Assembly: GCA_019233375.1 (NCBI GenBank) | Contig: JAFAMM010000187.1 | Location: 1 to 47,726, forward strand | DNA: 47,726 nt | Reading direction: 5' to 3' | Source of the DNA: Acidobacteriaceae bacterium | GTDB taxonomy: Bacteria > Acidobacteriota > Terriglobia > Bryobacterales > Bryobacteraceae | Shown: piece after piece, positions 24,677-33,137 of the stretch | Position numbering within the stretch: position 1 is the first letter of the stretch | Layout: every line of letters starts with the position of its first letter | Position numbers and translations under genes: made by a program | Notes under the pieces: model-generated | What the model saw: the letters and a program-made list of their open reading frames with translations, nothing else | Databases searched by the model: none | Told to the model about the DNA's origin: nothing

Positions 24677-25575
24677 GCGCATGTGTGGAGCGAAGCCGCG
24701 CTCTCGTGTGAGCTGTCGGCGTGATACGAGCTGCGAACCAGCGGGCCGGCTTCTACATGCGCGAAACCCATGGCTTGGCCAGCATGCTTCAGTTCGTCAA
24801 ACTCCTCCTGCGGAACGTACCGCAAAATCGGCAGATGCTTCTGCGAAGGCCGAAGGTACTGACCGAGCGTGAGGATATCCACATGGTGATCGTGCAGGTC
24901 ACGCATAACTTGTAATACCTCGGCTTGGGTTTCCCCGAGACCTAGCATCAATCCCGACTTAGTCGGAATGTAGGGTCGAATCTGCTTGGCATAGCGGAGC
25001 ATGTCGAGGGAACGTTCATAGCGAGCACCTAAACGCACCTGCCGGTAAAGGCGTGGAACCGTCTCCGTGTTGTGATTCAGCACATCCGGATGCGCGTTCA
25101 TGACAACATCCATAGCGGCGTGCGAACCCTGGAAATCCGGAACGAGAACCTCGACCTTACACCCGGGTATGTGATGGCGAATCGCTTCGATTGTCAGCGC
25201 GAAGAGTTCAGCTCCACCATCTTTGCGATCGTCGCGATTGACGCTCGTAACAACCGCATAGCGCAAACTCAGCGCCGCGCAAGCTTCCGCCACACGTCGC
25301 GGTTCGTCGTAATCGACCGGGAGAGGCGCGCCCTTTTGAACGGCGCAAAATCCGCATCGCCGCGTACAAACGTTTCCAAGAATCATAAACGTGGCCGTCC
25401 GCCGGTTCCAACATTCACCGACGTTCGGGCACGCGGCGCTTTCGCAAACTGTGTGCAACTGAAGACGTGTAACGAGTTCTTTCAGCTCGTTATAGTTTTT
25501 GCCAACGGGAGCGGGCGCGCGCAGCCATTTCGGGCGGTCCGGCTGAGAAGCAATTGTTACCAACACTACGCCCAT
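24670..25575 (-). CDS. lipA: Lipoyl synthase
   Basis: Radical-SAM enzyme that inserts two sulfurs into octanoyl groups on lipoyl domains. It has both 4Fe-4S sites: auxiliary C44-x4-C49-x5-C55 (CESAACPNVGEC) and radical-SAM C70-x3-C74-x2-C77 (CTRRCGFC). The C-terminal RSSY motif (VRSSYHAD) supplies the serine ligand. 301 residues, full length. No lipB gene is beside it. Its 3' end overlaps the convergent kinase gene. Confidence 0.97.
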   Translation of the reverse strand: MGVVLVTIASQPDRPKWLRAPAPVGKNYNELKELVTRLQLHTVCESAACPNVGECWNRRTATFMILGNVCTRRCGFCAVQKGAPLPVDYDEPRRVAEACAALSLRYAVVTSVNRDDRKDGGAELFALTIEAIRHHIPGCKVEVLVPDFQGSHAAMDVVMNAHPDVLNHNTETVPRLYRQVRLGARYERSLDMLRYAKQIRPYIPTKSGLMLGLGETQAEVLQVMRDLHDHHVDILTLGQYLRPSQKHLPILRYVPQEEFDELKHAGQAMGFAHVEAGPLVRSSYHADSSHESAASLHTCAQ

Positions 25576-25709
25576 TTTATCGTTACGTTTTTACATATTC
25601 TTGATTTGCGTTTCTAAGAACATTACATGAAACATTTGTTCAGATTAAGATTGCCTTCATTTAGCGGAGAAACTGCAACCTGGGGCGATTCCGGCGTGTC
25701 AAAAGATTT

Positions 25710-25768
25710 GTAGGTCCACTACTCACACAAGAATTGTTGCGAATTAGTAGGTCATCTACTCGCACCAA
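25710..25768. repeat. Two direct copies of a GTAG-N5-CTAC dyad
   Basis: The unit GTAGGTC-NN-CTACTC-R-CAC occurs at 25710-25728 and 25747-25765, 37 bp apart start to start, in the leader of the outer-membrane protein gene. Each copy is itself a dyad (GTAG-N5-CTAC). The layout is that of paired operator sites for a dimeric regulator; 37 bp is close to 3.5 helical turns, placing the sites on opposite faces. No -35/-10 pair is convincing. Confidence 0.6.
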
Positions 25769-25794
25769 TTTAGAACGTCTTGGAGGTCTTTCAA

Positions 25795-26430
25795 ATGAAG
25801 TACACATTAATTGCAGGTTTAGTGTCTCTCAGTTTTCTAGTAAGTTCCGCTCATGCCCAGGAAGGGTCACGGAACGACGTCAGTCTCTCGGTGGTCGCCG
25901 CATTCCAGCAGAACACTAGTGGAAACGGCGTAAATCAATCGGCGGAGAATCAGCCCGGAATCTTGGTGACCTATCGCCATTACCTTACCGATCATCAGGG
26001 GCTTGAGTTTGACTACGGGTTAGCCCAGTTCACGCAGCAATACACGGGCATTGGCGGTTTGAATCTGACTCCTTTAGGGTTGTCGCAGACTAATGCGAAC
26101 ATACTCGCAAACACGCATGAAGGAACGATGTCGTATGTTTATCGATTAGCTGCACGGCATCGATTGTCGCCGTTTGTGACTGCCGGCGGCGGCGTACTTG
26201 TCTTTGCTCCCCTGACGGGGTCGCTGGGCACGGGTGTGTTGGATACCTACATCACTCCGGATTTCGTATACGGCGGCGGCGCAGACTTCGCGGCTACAAA
26301 GCACTTGAACCTTCGGCTCGGATATCGGGGCCACGTATTTGAGGCTCCCGGATTTGGAATTGCGCAGATCAAGACCGGATCCGTCACACACATGGCAGAA
26401 CCCTTTGCCGGCATTTCATTCCACTGGTAA
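25795..26430 (+). CDS. Small outer-membrane beta-barrel protein
   Basis: A 211-residue protein with a clear signal peptide (MKYTLIAGLVSLSFLVSSAHA, cleaved before QEG) and an eight-strand barrel look: YRHYLTDHQGLEFDYGLA, SYVYRLAARH, PFVTAGGGVLVF, GADFAATKHLNLRLGYRGHV, and the C-terminal strand AEPFAGISFHW ending in an aromatic residue. GGAGG lies 8 nt before the ATG. It is monocistronic, with its own leader repeats and a strong terminator. Its G+C content looks lower than neighbouring genes. Function (porin, anchor or adhesin) is unknown. Confidence 0.8.
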   Translation: MKYTLIAGLVSLSFLVSSAHAQEGSRNDVSLSVVAAFQQNTSGNGVNQSAENQPGILVTYRHYLTDHQGLEFDYGLAQFTQQYTGIGGLNLTPLGLSQTNANILANTHEGTMSYVYRLAARHRLSPFVTAGGGVLVFAPLTGSLGTGVLDTYITPDFVYGGGADFAATKHLNLRLGYRGHVFEAPGFGIAQIKTGSVTHMAEPFAGISFHW

Positions 26431-26443
26431 TTAGCAAGTGGAC

Positions 26444-26476
26444 AGAGGGCCCTAACATAAGGGCTCTCTGCTTTTT
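26444..26476 (+). terminator. Rho-independent terminator
   Basis: AGAGGGCCCT pairs with AGGGCTCTCT (10 bp with one G-U pair, short A-rich loop) and is followed by GCTTTTTG on the plus strand, 13 bp after the stop of the outer-membrane protein gene. Confidence 0.88.
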
Positions 26477-26477
26477 G

Positions 26478-26801
26478 TCAGATCCAATTACCTGGCGGCA
26501 CTACTTCCACCCACTCTCCGTTGATCGCGTCAGAATGCAGGCTGATCCGGCGAAGATACTTCTTCAAAAGTGCAAACTGGCCCGTGATGGGCGTCTCGAA
26601 ACCATCGTGAGAGCGGAGATCCTTGTCCGGCGGCCGCTGTGAATTTACAAAAGCTACAAGCTCTTCACGCAGAGCGGAGGCGTCTTCGGCGTTGACAGCG
26701 GCATCGTAATCGGGCTCGACGACCACGCGCCCGATCTGACCCGATACTTGCTTCAGAGAGGCAAATGCCTCTTCGAGGAAAAGTTCGAGTTCAGGATTCA
26801 T
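26478..26801 (-). CDS. Small hypothetical protein
   Basis: A 107-residue soluble, acidic protein (ELELFLEEAFASLKQ; NAEDASALREELVAFVN) with no recognised domain, signal or membrane segment. It follows recR by 6 bp, so it is probably expressed with the dnaX-ebfC-recR group. It ends at the terminator of the convergent gene. I see no catalytic motif. Confidence 0.65.
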   Translation of the reverse strand: MNPELELFLEEAFASLKQVSGQIGRVVVEPDYDAAVNAEDASALREELVAFVNSQRPPDKDLRSHDGFETPITGQFALLKKYLRRISLHSDAINGEWVEVVPPGNWI

Positions 26802-26807
26802 AGATGT

Positions 26808-27407
26808 TTAGATGTCCCTCCGGTTCTCAAGCGACCGCGACATGGTCACCTCATCTGCAAATTCCAGATCGCTGCCTACCGGGATGCCCATGGCAATGCG
26901 AGTAACTCTGGGGCCGAGCGGTTTCAATAGACGCGAGAGATAGACCGCAGTGGCTTCTCCCTCAACGGTCGGGTTTGTGGCGACAATAATTTCCTGTACT
27001 TCGTTCTGGTGAACACGGTCAACCAGACTTTTGATCTTTAGCTGCTCGGGGCCGATGCCGCGTAGAGGCGAGATGGCGCCGTGCAAAACGTGGTAGAGCC
27101 CGCGAAACGCCCGCGTACTTTCGATGGGAAGAACGTTGTGGGGTTCTTCGACCACGCAGATCTGCGAGTGATCGCGGTGCGGATCGCGGCAGTAGAGACA
27201 CAGGCCGCCATCGCTGATATTGTTGCATTCGGAGCAGATGCCGAGCTTGTCTTTAATATCCAGGATGGCTTGCGCCAGATTCTCAGCGTCCTCTCGAGGC
27301 GTGCGGAGAAGGTGGAAAGCGATCCGCTGCGCGGACTTTTGACCAATACCCGGCAGCCGCTTGCATTCCTGGATGAGGCGGGCTAACGGTTCGGCGAACT
27401 CTGGCAT
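26808..27407 (-). CDS. recR: Recombination protein RecR
   Basis: Helps load RecA at gaps in the RecFOR pathway. 199 residues: helix-hairpin-helix region ([18 protein letters not shown]), a zinc finger with C58, C61, C70, C73 ([16 protein letters not shown]), and a Toprim domain with [14 protein letters not shown] and [14 protein letters not shown]. The dnaX-ebfC-recR order is conserved widely in bacteria. Confidence 0.97.
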   Translation of the reverse strand: MPEFAEPLARLIQECKRLPGIGQKSAQRIAFHLLRTPREDAENLAQAILDIKDKLGICSECNNISDGGLCLYCRDPHRDHSQICVVEEPHNVLPIESTRAFRGLYHVLHGAISPLRGIGPEQLKIKSLVDRVHQNEVQEIIVATNPTVEGEATAVYLSRLLKPLGPRVTRIAMGIPVGSDLEFADEVTMSRSLENRRDI

Positions 27408-27428
27408 TTACTGGCCTGTCCAGCGCCA

Positions 27429-27737
27429 TTAGAACAGGCCAGGGGGCAGGCCAAGGCCGCCGAGCATCCCACCCATTTTGGCCTGCGATTCTTCGTCTAC
27501 TTTTTTGGCAGCATCGTTGAAGGCTGCAAGCACCATGTCCTGCAACATCTCGACATCACCTGCGACTTCGGAATCGATCTTCACGCTAAGGACATTTTTG
27601 TGGCCGTCCATTTTGACGACGACCATGCCGCCGCCAGCCGAGCCCTCCACGCGAATGGCCGCGATCTGCTCCTGCAGCTTCTGCTGCATCTGCTGGGCCT
27701 GCTTCATCATGGACTGCATGTTGCCGGGCATCTTCAT
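27429..27737 (-). CDS. ebfC: YbaB/EbfC nucleoid-associated protein
   Basis: Small dimeric DNA-binding protein, 102 residues. Met/Gln-rich N-terminal helix ([19 protein letters not shown]), then [24 protein letters not shown], the family core. Located between dnaX and recR as in most genomes. Its exact function is not settled; it binds DNA and affects nucleoid organisation in studied species. Confidence 0.95.
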   Translation of the reverse strand: MKMPGNMQSMMKQAQQMQQKLQEQIAAIRVEGSAGGGMVVVKMDGHKNVLSVKIDSEVAGDVEMLQDMVLAAFNDAAKKVDEESQAKMGGMLGGLGLPPGLF

Positions 27738-27749
27738 GCGGTAACCTTT

Positions 27750-29390
27750 CTACTCACTCAAATTTCTCACGGTACGCACCTGCGCATCGGGGAACAGCTC
27801 CTGGAAGCGCTTGACGCCGGGGTGCGAGAGCGCGCGTTGCCGTATTTCGGAATCGTCAGCAGGAGCCGGGTCGGAGCTGCGTACGGGAGCCGCCGAAAGA
27901 TTGTCACCCACCTCCAAACGCAAGCGGACTGACTTGCCCGCAACCTCGGACGCGATGGCCTGAAGCTTCGCTTCGGTTTTGAGAGCGAGCATCATCGATT
28001 TCGGTGCTCGTATGACGAGATCCTGCTCGTTCAGCGAAACTTCGGAGCTGTTCACGGCATCGGCGGTGAATTTCAACCCCGCCGCTTGCAAGGCATCATG
28101 CAGCTGCTGTTGAAGACCGCCGCCGGGAGGCCGGACCGGGATTGCCGCTTGCGGTTTTTCGACCGCCTTCGCGGGGGCCTGAAAAGCAGGAGGCCTGGGA
28201 GGCTCGGCGACGGCCGAGGCGGTAAGCGGCGCAGGCTTCGGCGCGGCGCTGCGCGGAGATTCCCGCTCCTCGAAGCCGGCCAACACCTCCTCGATGGGCC
28301 GCAGCTTACCGGCCTGGACCAGCTTGAGGAGGCCGAGCTCCAGATGCAGACGGGGCTGCAGGGAAGTTTGCAAGGTCTTGTACAGCTCGAGCGTGAGATT
28401 CAGATAACGCGTGAGGTCTTCTTCAGAGAAGCGGCCGGAGGTCTCAAGCAAGTTCCGCTGTTCGTGTTCGGTGGCGGCGACCAAGCGGGTCGGCTTGCCG
28501 GAGATCTTTACGACCAGAAGATTACGCCAGTAGCGGGCCAGTTCCCGTGCAAAATGCTGCAGACTACGCCCGTTTGCCTCCAATTCCTGCACAATCGCGA
28601 GCATGCGGCCGCTGTCCTGCTGCTCGACTGCTTCGGCCACGGCGCGCAGAGACTCTGTGCCGAACATGCCGAGAAGGGCGCGGACCTGTTCGACGTTCAA
28701 GGTTCTTCCACAACACGCGATGGCCTGGTCGAGAGCGGAAAGGGAATCCCGGACGCTGCCTTCGCCCGCCTGGGCGACAACGGACAGCACCTCTTCGCTC
28801 GCTTCGATATTTTCCTGCTCCGCGATGTACTTCATTCGATCGATGATTTCGGAGAAGTCAACCGACCGGAAGTTGAAGTGCTGGCATCGCGAGGCAATGG
28901 TGTTGGGAATTTCGTATGCCTCAGTCGTACACAGAATGAATACGACCCATTCGGGAGGCTCCTCGAGAGTCTTGAGAAGCGCGTTGAAGGCTTCCTTGGT
29001 GATCTGATGCGCTTCGTCAACGATGAAGACCTTGTAGCGATCGCGCGCGGGACGGTAGCGTACATTGTCGCGGATCTCACGGATTTCGTTGATGCCGCGG
29101 TTGGAGGCAGCATCGATTTCGATGACGTCGACGCAGTTGCCGGCGCCGATCTCGACGCAAGTCGAGCAGACGCCGCACGGCTGCGCGGTGGGGCCGTGAA
29201 CGCAATTAAGGCAGCGCGCCAGGATGCGAGCGACGGTCGTCTTTCCCGTTCCGCGCTGGCCCGAAAAGATATAACCATGAGCGATGCGATCGCTCTCAAT
29301 AGCGTTTGTCAGAGTTCGCTGAACGTGCTCTTGTCCGATGAGCTCTGAGAAATTCTGCGGCCTGTACTTCCTCGCAATGACTTGATACAT
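27750..29390 (-). CDS. dnaX: DNA polymerase III tau/gamma subunit
   Basis: AAA+ clamp-loader ATPase that also ties the polymerase together. 546 residues: Walker A GQRGTGKTT (44-52), zinc module C63, C72, C75, C78 (CVHGPTAQPCGVCSTC), Walker B DEAHQI, SRC motif ASRCQHFNF. A Pro/Ala-rich linker (about 375-435) leads to a C-terminal tau-like domain. I saw no A-AAA-AAG slippery run, so a gamma form by frameshift is not supported. It lies just downstream of the SRP RNA gene. Confidence 0.96.
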   Translation of the reverse strand: MYQVIARKYRPQNFSELIGQEHVQRTLTNAIESDRIAHGYIFSGQRGTGKTTVARILARCLNCVHGPTAQPCGVCSTCVEIGAGNCVDVIEIDAASNRGINEIREIRDNVRYRPARDRYKVFIVDEAHQITKEAFNALLKTLEEPPEWVVFILCTTEAYEIPNTIASRCQHFNFRSVDFSEIIDRMKYIAEQENIEASEEVLSVVAQAGEGSVRDSLSALDQAIACCGRTLNVEQVRALLGMFGTESLRAVAEAVEQQDSGRMLAIVQELEANGRSLQHFARELARYWRNLLVVKISGKPTRLVAATEHEQRNLLETSGRFSEEDLTRYLNLTLELYKTLQTSLQPRLHLELGLLKLVQAGKLRPIEEVLAGFEERESPRSAAPKPAPLTASAVAEPPRPPAFQAPAKAVEKPQAAIPVRPPGGGLQQQLHDALQAAGLKFTADAVNSSEVSLNEQDLVIRAPKSMMLALKTEAKLQAIASEVAGKSVRLRLEVGDNLSAAPVRSSDPAPADDSEIRQRALSHPGVKRFQELFPDAQVRTVRNLSE

Positions 29391-29505
29391 GAGCTAGTTA
29401 AGCGGCGCTGAGGCGCGCCGCGGGCCAAAGCCCATCCTTGGGATTCGATATCGATATGAGGGGACCATGTTGCAGGAGCTGATCGAGGGAGGGCATTTGC
29501 CAGAC

Positions 29506-29598
29506 CCCGGGTGATCCGCGGCACACGAGCTAAATCGCTACCGTTGCTTCCTTCCGGACCTGGCGGGGTTCACAACCGCCCATTGCACGAAGCCCGGA
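29506..29598 (-). ncRNA. ffs: Signal recognition particle RNA (4.5S type)
   Basis: Scaffold of the signal recognition particle for co-translational membrane targeting. The conserved Ffh-binding helix 8 (CCAGGTCCGGAAGGAAGCAACGG is the longer context, with the GGAA tetraloop) lies near 29542-29566 on the minus strand. The ends can pair (CCGGG at about 29597-29593 with CCCGG near 29510-29506). The size of about 93 nt is the short bacterial form without an Alu domain. The ffs-dnaX neighbourhood is common. Confidence 0.92.
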
Positions 29599-29629
29599 GC
29601 CTGACAACTTTCAATGTTAGCATTCGGAC

Positions 29630-30871
29630 TCACTTTAGCGACTCCAGAACGGCTTGTAATTTCTCACCGAACAGCGTAGGCGCAGGTTTTTGTTCGCCCT
29701 TGCGCTCTGGCAGCGCAGCGCGCGCTTCAGGCCGGATTTCCTGCTTTGGCGGGGCCTGCTGAGGCGGCGGAACAGGCAGGCCAGGCGCAGGCGCGGCGGA
29801 GGGAGCAGCAGGTGCGGGAGCAGCCGGTGTTTGCGGAGCAGGAGGCGCGGCAGCGGTTGTTAGAGAAGCAGCAGGCGCGCCGCCGGGCTTGACGGGAGAG
29901 GTTGGTTCGTGCGCAGCAAGAAACCGATCTTTCTTAAGCAGCACTCGTTCGAGAGAGGGGATATAGCCAGTGAAATCGCCGGTTGCGAGCCGGTCCCTTT
30001 TCAGGGCGTTCCGCATGGCGTTCATCTTGGAATCGAGATTGTCCAGATGATGGAGAAGCAGCGCCTCGGGGAAGGCGGGTACCTTGGGCGACCCGAATTC
30101 CAGCTCGCCGTGATGGCTGATGATCATGTGCTCGACAAGCACGCGCAGCTTTGCGGGGAAATCAGGCACCTGGTCGAACTTGGACGATATCAGGCGCAAG
30201 CCAAGAACGATGTGACCGAGCAGTTGACCATCCGCGCTGTAATTGAAGCTGCGGGCATACGTAAGTTCCTCGACCTTGCCGATGTCGTGCAGAATGACAC
30301 CAGTGAGAAGAAGAGAAAGATCGACCTCGGGATAGTGGGGCGCGGTGAGCTTGGCGAGCGTACATAACGAGAGCACGTGATCAATCAGTCCGCCGCGGCA
30401 GGCATGATGGATGGTCTTCGCGGCGGGCGCGATCTTATATGTTGCCGCGAGGTTTGGGTCGCTGAACACTGCCTCGAGCAGGCGCCGGAGAAAAGGGTTG
30501 GGGAGACCGGCGATGATGGCCCTCAGGTCGGCAAGCATTTCCTCCGAATCGCGGTCCGCACAGGGAAAGTAGTCTGCGAAGTCAACCTCGTGATCTTCCA
30601 GGCGGCGAAGGCGATGAATCGTGAATTGCGAGCGGCTCTGATAAAGCTGCAACAGACCTTTGACTTTGATAAAGTCGTCGCGGTCAAACGTCTCCATGAT
30701 CTCGGCGACGTTGTCCCACATCTTGGCTTCAATCTCGCCGGTGCGATCGGCCAAGTGAAGAGTCAGGTATGCTTCGCCTGTTTTCTTCTGCCTGATTTCT
30801 TTCGACAGAACGAGGAACTGGGCCGTGACAACCTCGTTTGGCACCAGGCTGTCTACATAATGCGATTTCAT
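29630..30871 (-). CDS. YhaM-like HD-domain 3'-5' exoribonuclease
   Basis: 413 residues. An N-terminal OB-fold (about 14-95; YLTLHLADRTGEIEAKMWD) precedes an HD phosphohydrolase domain with GGLIDHVLSL (160-169), LHDIGK (194-199) and SHHGELEFGSP (252-262), plus LHHLDNLDSKM (273-283). This matches YhaM/CBF1, a Mn-dependent 3'-5' nuclease. Residues about 325-395 form an Ala/Pro-rich, low-complexity linker followed by a short charged end, an addition not seen in B. subtilis YhaM. It lies between the SurA-like gene and the SRP RNA. Confidence 0.88.
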   Translation of the reverse strand: MKSHYVDSLVPNEVVTAQFLVLSKEIRQKKTGEAYLTLHLADRTGEIEAKMWDNVAEIMETFDRDDFIKVKGLLQLYQSRSQFTIHRLRRLEDHEVDFADYFPCADRDSEEMLADLRAIIAGLPNPFLRRLLEAVFSDPNLAATYKIAPAAKTIHHACRGGLIDHVLSLCTLAKLTAPHYPEVDLSLLLTGVILHDIGKVEELTYARSFNYSADGQLLGHIVLGLRLISSKFDQVPDFPAKLRVLVEHMIISHHGELEFGSPKVPAFPEALLLHHLDNLDSKMNAMRNALKRDRLATGDFTGYIPSLERVLLKKDRFLAAHEPTSPVKPGGAPAASLTTAAAPPAPQTPAAPAPAAPSAAPAPGLPVPPPQQAPPKQEIRPEARAALPERKGEQKPAPTLFGEKLQAVLESLK

Positions 30872-30922
30872 AAAAAGTTGATAAGAGCGGGGCGCAAGCT
30901 CCGCGGGTCAAAGCGCACTTTC

Positions 30923-32089
30923 CTAACGGGAACTGCTCTTGCCAGTGACAGTGGTCTCCGTTCCGGGCACGGGAATGACGCCGAATATGCGTTTGTGGCG
31001 CGTTTTTTGTTCCACCTCAGCCTTGGTGACGGTCTCGGGCTTTAGCATGGCCACATCCTGCCATTTTGTATCCTGGCCCGGGGCTGCTCCGGTGTCAACG
31101 AAGCCGGGCTTGATTTGCAGGAATGCCTGTTTCCGAAGAGTGGTGAGATACTGGCGGACCTGGGGCTGCATTTTCGGGCCGTAGAGAATGTTCTGGATTT
31201 CGGGCTTGACGTCATCGAGCGGGGCCAACCCGGCTTTGGTGTGGTCATCTACTTTAAAGACTTCCCAGCCGGTGGGGACCTTAATTGGCTTGGTCACGCC
31301 GCCGCGCGGGAGGGTCCATACGGCCTGCTCGATAGCCGGAGCGAGATCCCCTTTCTTGTAGCCTCCGAGCGCGCCGCCGTCCTTGGCGGTGATGGCGTCC
31401 GAGTTGTCACGTGCAAGATCACCGAAGCGCTCGCCCTTGGATGCTTCATCGGATAACTGCTGCGCCTTCTTTTCGGCTGCTGCCGCGGCGGCTGCATCTT
31501 TCCCTTCAGTCGAGATAAGGATTTCGCTCAGATACACCTTTTCTTCTCGAATGAAGTCATTTTTGTGGGTGTTGTAGTAATCCTGGATTTCCTTGTCGGT
31601 GATGGTAATACGCCGGCCAACTTCCTCCCCGATAACCTGGCGGGTGAGGAACTGGTTCTTCGTCTCGCTAAGGAAATCCTCATACGCCATGCCGGATTGC
31701 TGCCGCACGTACTCATGGAACTTGTCGGGGTCGGTGATGCCGGATTGGCGTTGCAGGTTCGCCATGTATTTACTTACGTCGGAATCGACGTTGATGTTGA
31801 GCTCCTTCCCCTTCTGGATCAGCAACAGCTCATCGATACGATCGCGCAGAACGTTTTTGGAACGCTCGTCGAGTTCCTTTTGATACTGAGGGCCGGACGC
31901 TCCCTGGGCCTTCAACTCCTGGCTGAGTTCTTTGGTGAGGCGCTGAATCTCATCCTGGCTAACGATATCGCCGTTCACCTTGGCCACGATCTGGTCGACG
32001 ACGGTAAGCTTTTCGGTGTCGGCGGCAAACACGCGAGGCGACACGGCCGCGATGCTGAGAGTTATGGCAAGCACGGATACAGCTCTCAT
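30923..32089 (-). CDS. SurA-like periplasmic peptidyl-prolyl isomerase
   Basis: Periplasmic foldase for outer-membrane proteins. Signal peptide MRAVSVLAITLSIAAVSPRVFA, a SurA-type N-terminal chaperone region (VNGDIVSQDEIQRL; LRDRIDELLLIQKG), then one parvulin domain (VYLSEILIST through GGALGGYKKGDL to GWEVFKVDDH). 388 residues; SurA of E. coli has two parvulin domains, here only one is seen. The ATG at 32089 is supported by GAAGGA 6 nt upstream; a longer frame to 32356 would run into the next gene and lacks a start signal. Confidence 0.9.
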   Translation of the reverse strand: MRAVSVLAITLSIAAVSPRVFAADTEKLTVVDQIVAKVNGDIVSQDEIQRLTKELSQELKAQGASGPQYQKELDERSKNVLRDRIDELLLIQKGKELNINVDSDVSKYMANLQRQSGITDPDKFHEYVRQQSGMAYEDFLSETKNQFLTRQVIGEEVGRRITITDKEIQDYYNTHKNDFIREEKVYLSEILISTEGKDAAAAAAAEKKAQQLSDEASKGERFGDLARDNSDAITAKDGGALGGYKKGDLAPAIEQAVWTLPRGGVTKPIKVPTGWEVFKVDDHTKAGLAPLDDVKPEIQNILYGPKMQPQVRQYLTTLRKQAFLQIKPGFVDTGAAPGQDTKWQDVAMLKPETVTKAEVEQKTRHKRIFGVIPVPGTETTVTGKSSSR

Positions 32090-32219
32090 TGGATTCCTTC
32101 TCATTATGGCAACAACCAGCAAGCCTGGCGATTGAAAGCAGACAGCAATGCTAAACGGGCGCACGGTGCGCACATTGGCATGCAGGTACGTTGTGCCGGG
32201 CGCTTGATGGGGTGACGTT

Positions 32220-32930
32220 TCAGGCGGCCTTGAAATAGCCTTTCTTCTTGTACTCGTAATAACGGCCGGACCGGATGGACGCGTCCAAATGCTGCTGACG
32301 GGCGCGAGCGGCGACTTGTTCGGCAGAAAATTCAAAGCCAATTTCGGCGGGGTCAAACGCTAATCCATGCTCCTCGGCGTCCTTATAGTTCCGAATGGCG
32401 ATACGCCAGCGCTCCGCCTCTTCGGCCTGACGATCTTTCCCGGCTTGCTTGCGTTCGGAGATCAGACGCTGCAACGCCGCCTCATCCTTTTCATACATGC
32501 GCCGCAGGCGGCCTTCCTGGATGGAGAGGTTGTTCAGTTCACGGCGGTATGAAAGAAAGATCTGGGCGTCGATCATGGCTTTGCGGACGGCTTCGTCCTG
32601 TTCGCCGGCAAACTGGTCGGCTAATTCGCGCCGGGCGATGGCGTAGATGCCGGTTTCGAGAGTGGGGATGCGTTCGAGACGCCACAGGGTATCGGCCACA
32701 GCGTGCGTGAGACGCTTCTCTTCGTCTGTTTCGGGAGCGAATTGCGCGAAGGTGCGCTCGACATGCGCGTGGTAAGCGGCAACGTCATCCGATGGCAGGA
32801 GAACCGTGCGGCCGGTGAGACCTGTTTTTACGGCGTTATGGGACACCTTGAGCTTGCCTTCAGACGAAGTAGGGCCGGTGGAGAGGCGGGCATTCGCTCG
32901 ATTCGCGGCGATTTGTTGGGACGATGCCAT
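32220..32930 (-). CDS. STGP-family protein of unknown function
   Basis: A 236-residue protein opening with ANRANARLSTGPTSSEGK and NAVKTGLTG, a signature I associate with a multi-copy family in Acidobacteria and some other soil bacteria. The rest is helical and highly charged (EEKRLTHAVADTLWRLERI; LQRLISERKQAGKDRQAEEAERW). No signal, membrane segment or transposase catalytic triad is visible. It stands alone, with a non-coding stretch on each side. I do not know its role. Confidence 0.75.
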   Translation of the reverse strand: MASSQQIAANRANARLSTGPTSSEGKLKVSHNAVKTGLTGRTVLLPSDDVAAYHAHVERTFAQFAPETDEEKRLTHAVADTLWRLERIPTLETGIYAIARRELADQFAGEQDEAVRKAMIDAQIFLSYRRELNNLSIQEGRLRRMYEKDEAALQRLISERKQAGKDRQAEEAERWRIAIRNYKDAEEHGLAFDPAEIGFEFSAEQVAARARQQHLDASIRSGRYYEYKKKGYFKAA

Positions 32931-33090
32931 GAGAAATGGTTCCGGTTACAGCATACGGGGCCGTGTCAAGTGTTTTGCGAGTGTAAGGGCCGAAAACATT
33001 GTGTTTTTGGCCTGTGACGGCGAATTCGGAGCGCCGGCAAATGTCTGAGCAAATCAGCGGCAACTGCTGCCAGGCGGCCCTCACTAGAAT

Positions 33091-33122
33091 GCGGCCGGCA
33101 TTTCAGCGGGGATGCCGGCCGC
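33091..33122. terminator. Strong inverted repeat after AHSA1 gene, possible terminator
   Basis: GCGGCCGGCAT and ATGCCGGCCGC form a perfect 11-bp stem with a 10-nt loop, 16 bp after the stop of the leftward AHSA1 gene. The T tract is weak on both strands, so it may be a terminator helped by other factors or a protein site. Confidence 0.5.
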
Positions 33123-33137
33123 GTTGTCTTGCGGGTG

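Noticed and set aside
28086-29348. 420-residue open frame antisense to dnaX
   Set aside because: It mirrors the dnaX codons on the other strand, has an odd Arg/Gly-rich composition and no RBS; dnaX motifs are unmistakable.
27750-29390. Programmed frameshift in dnaX giving a gamma form
   Set aside because: I looked for an A-AAA-AAG slippery run in the reading frame and found none.
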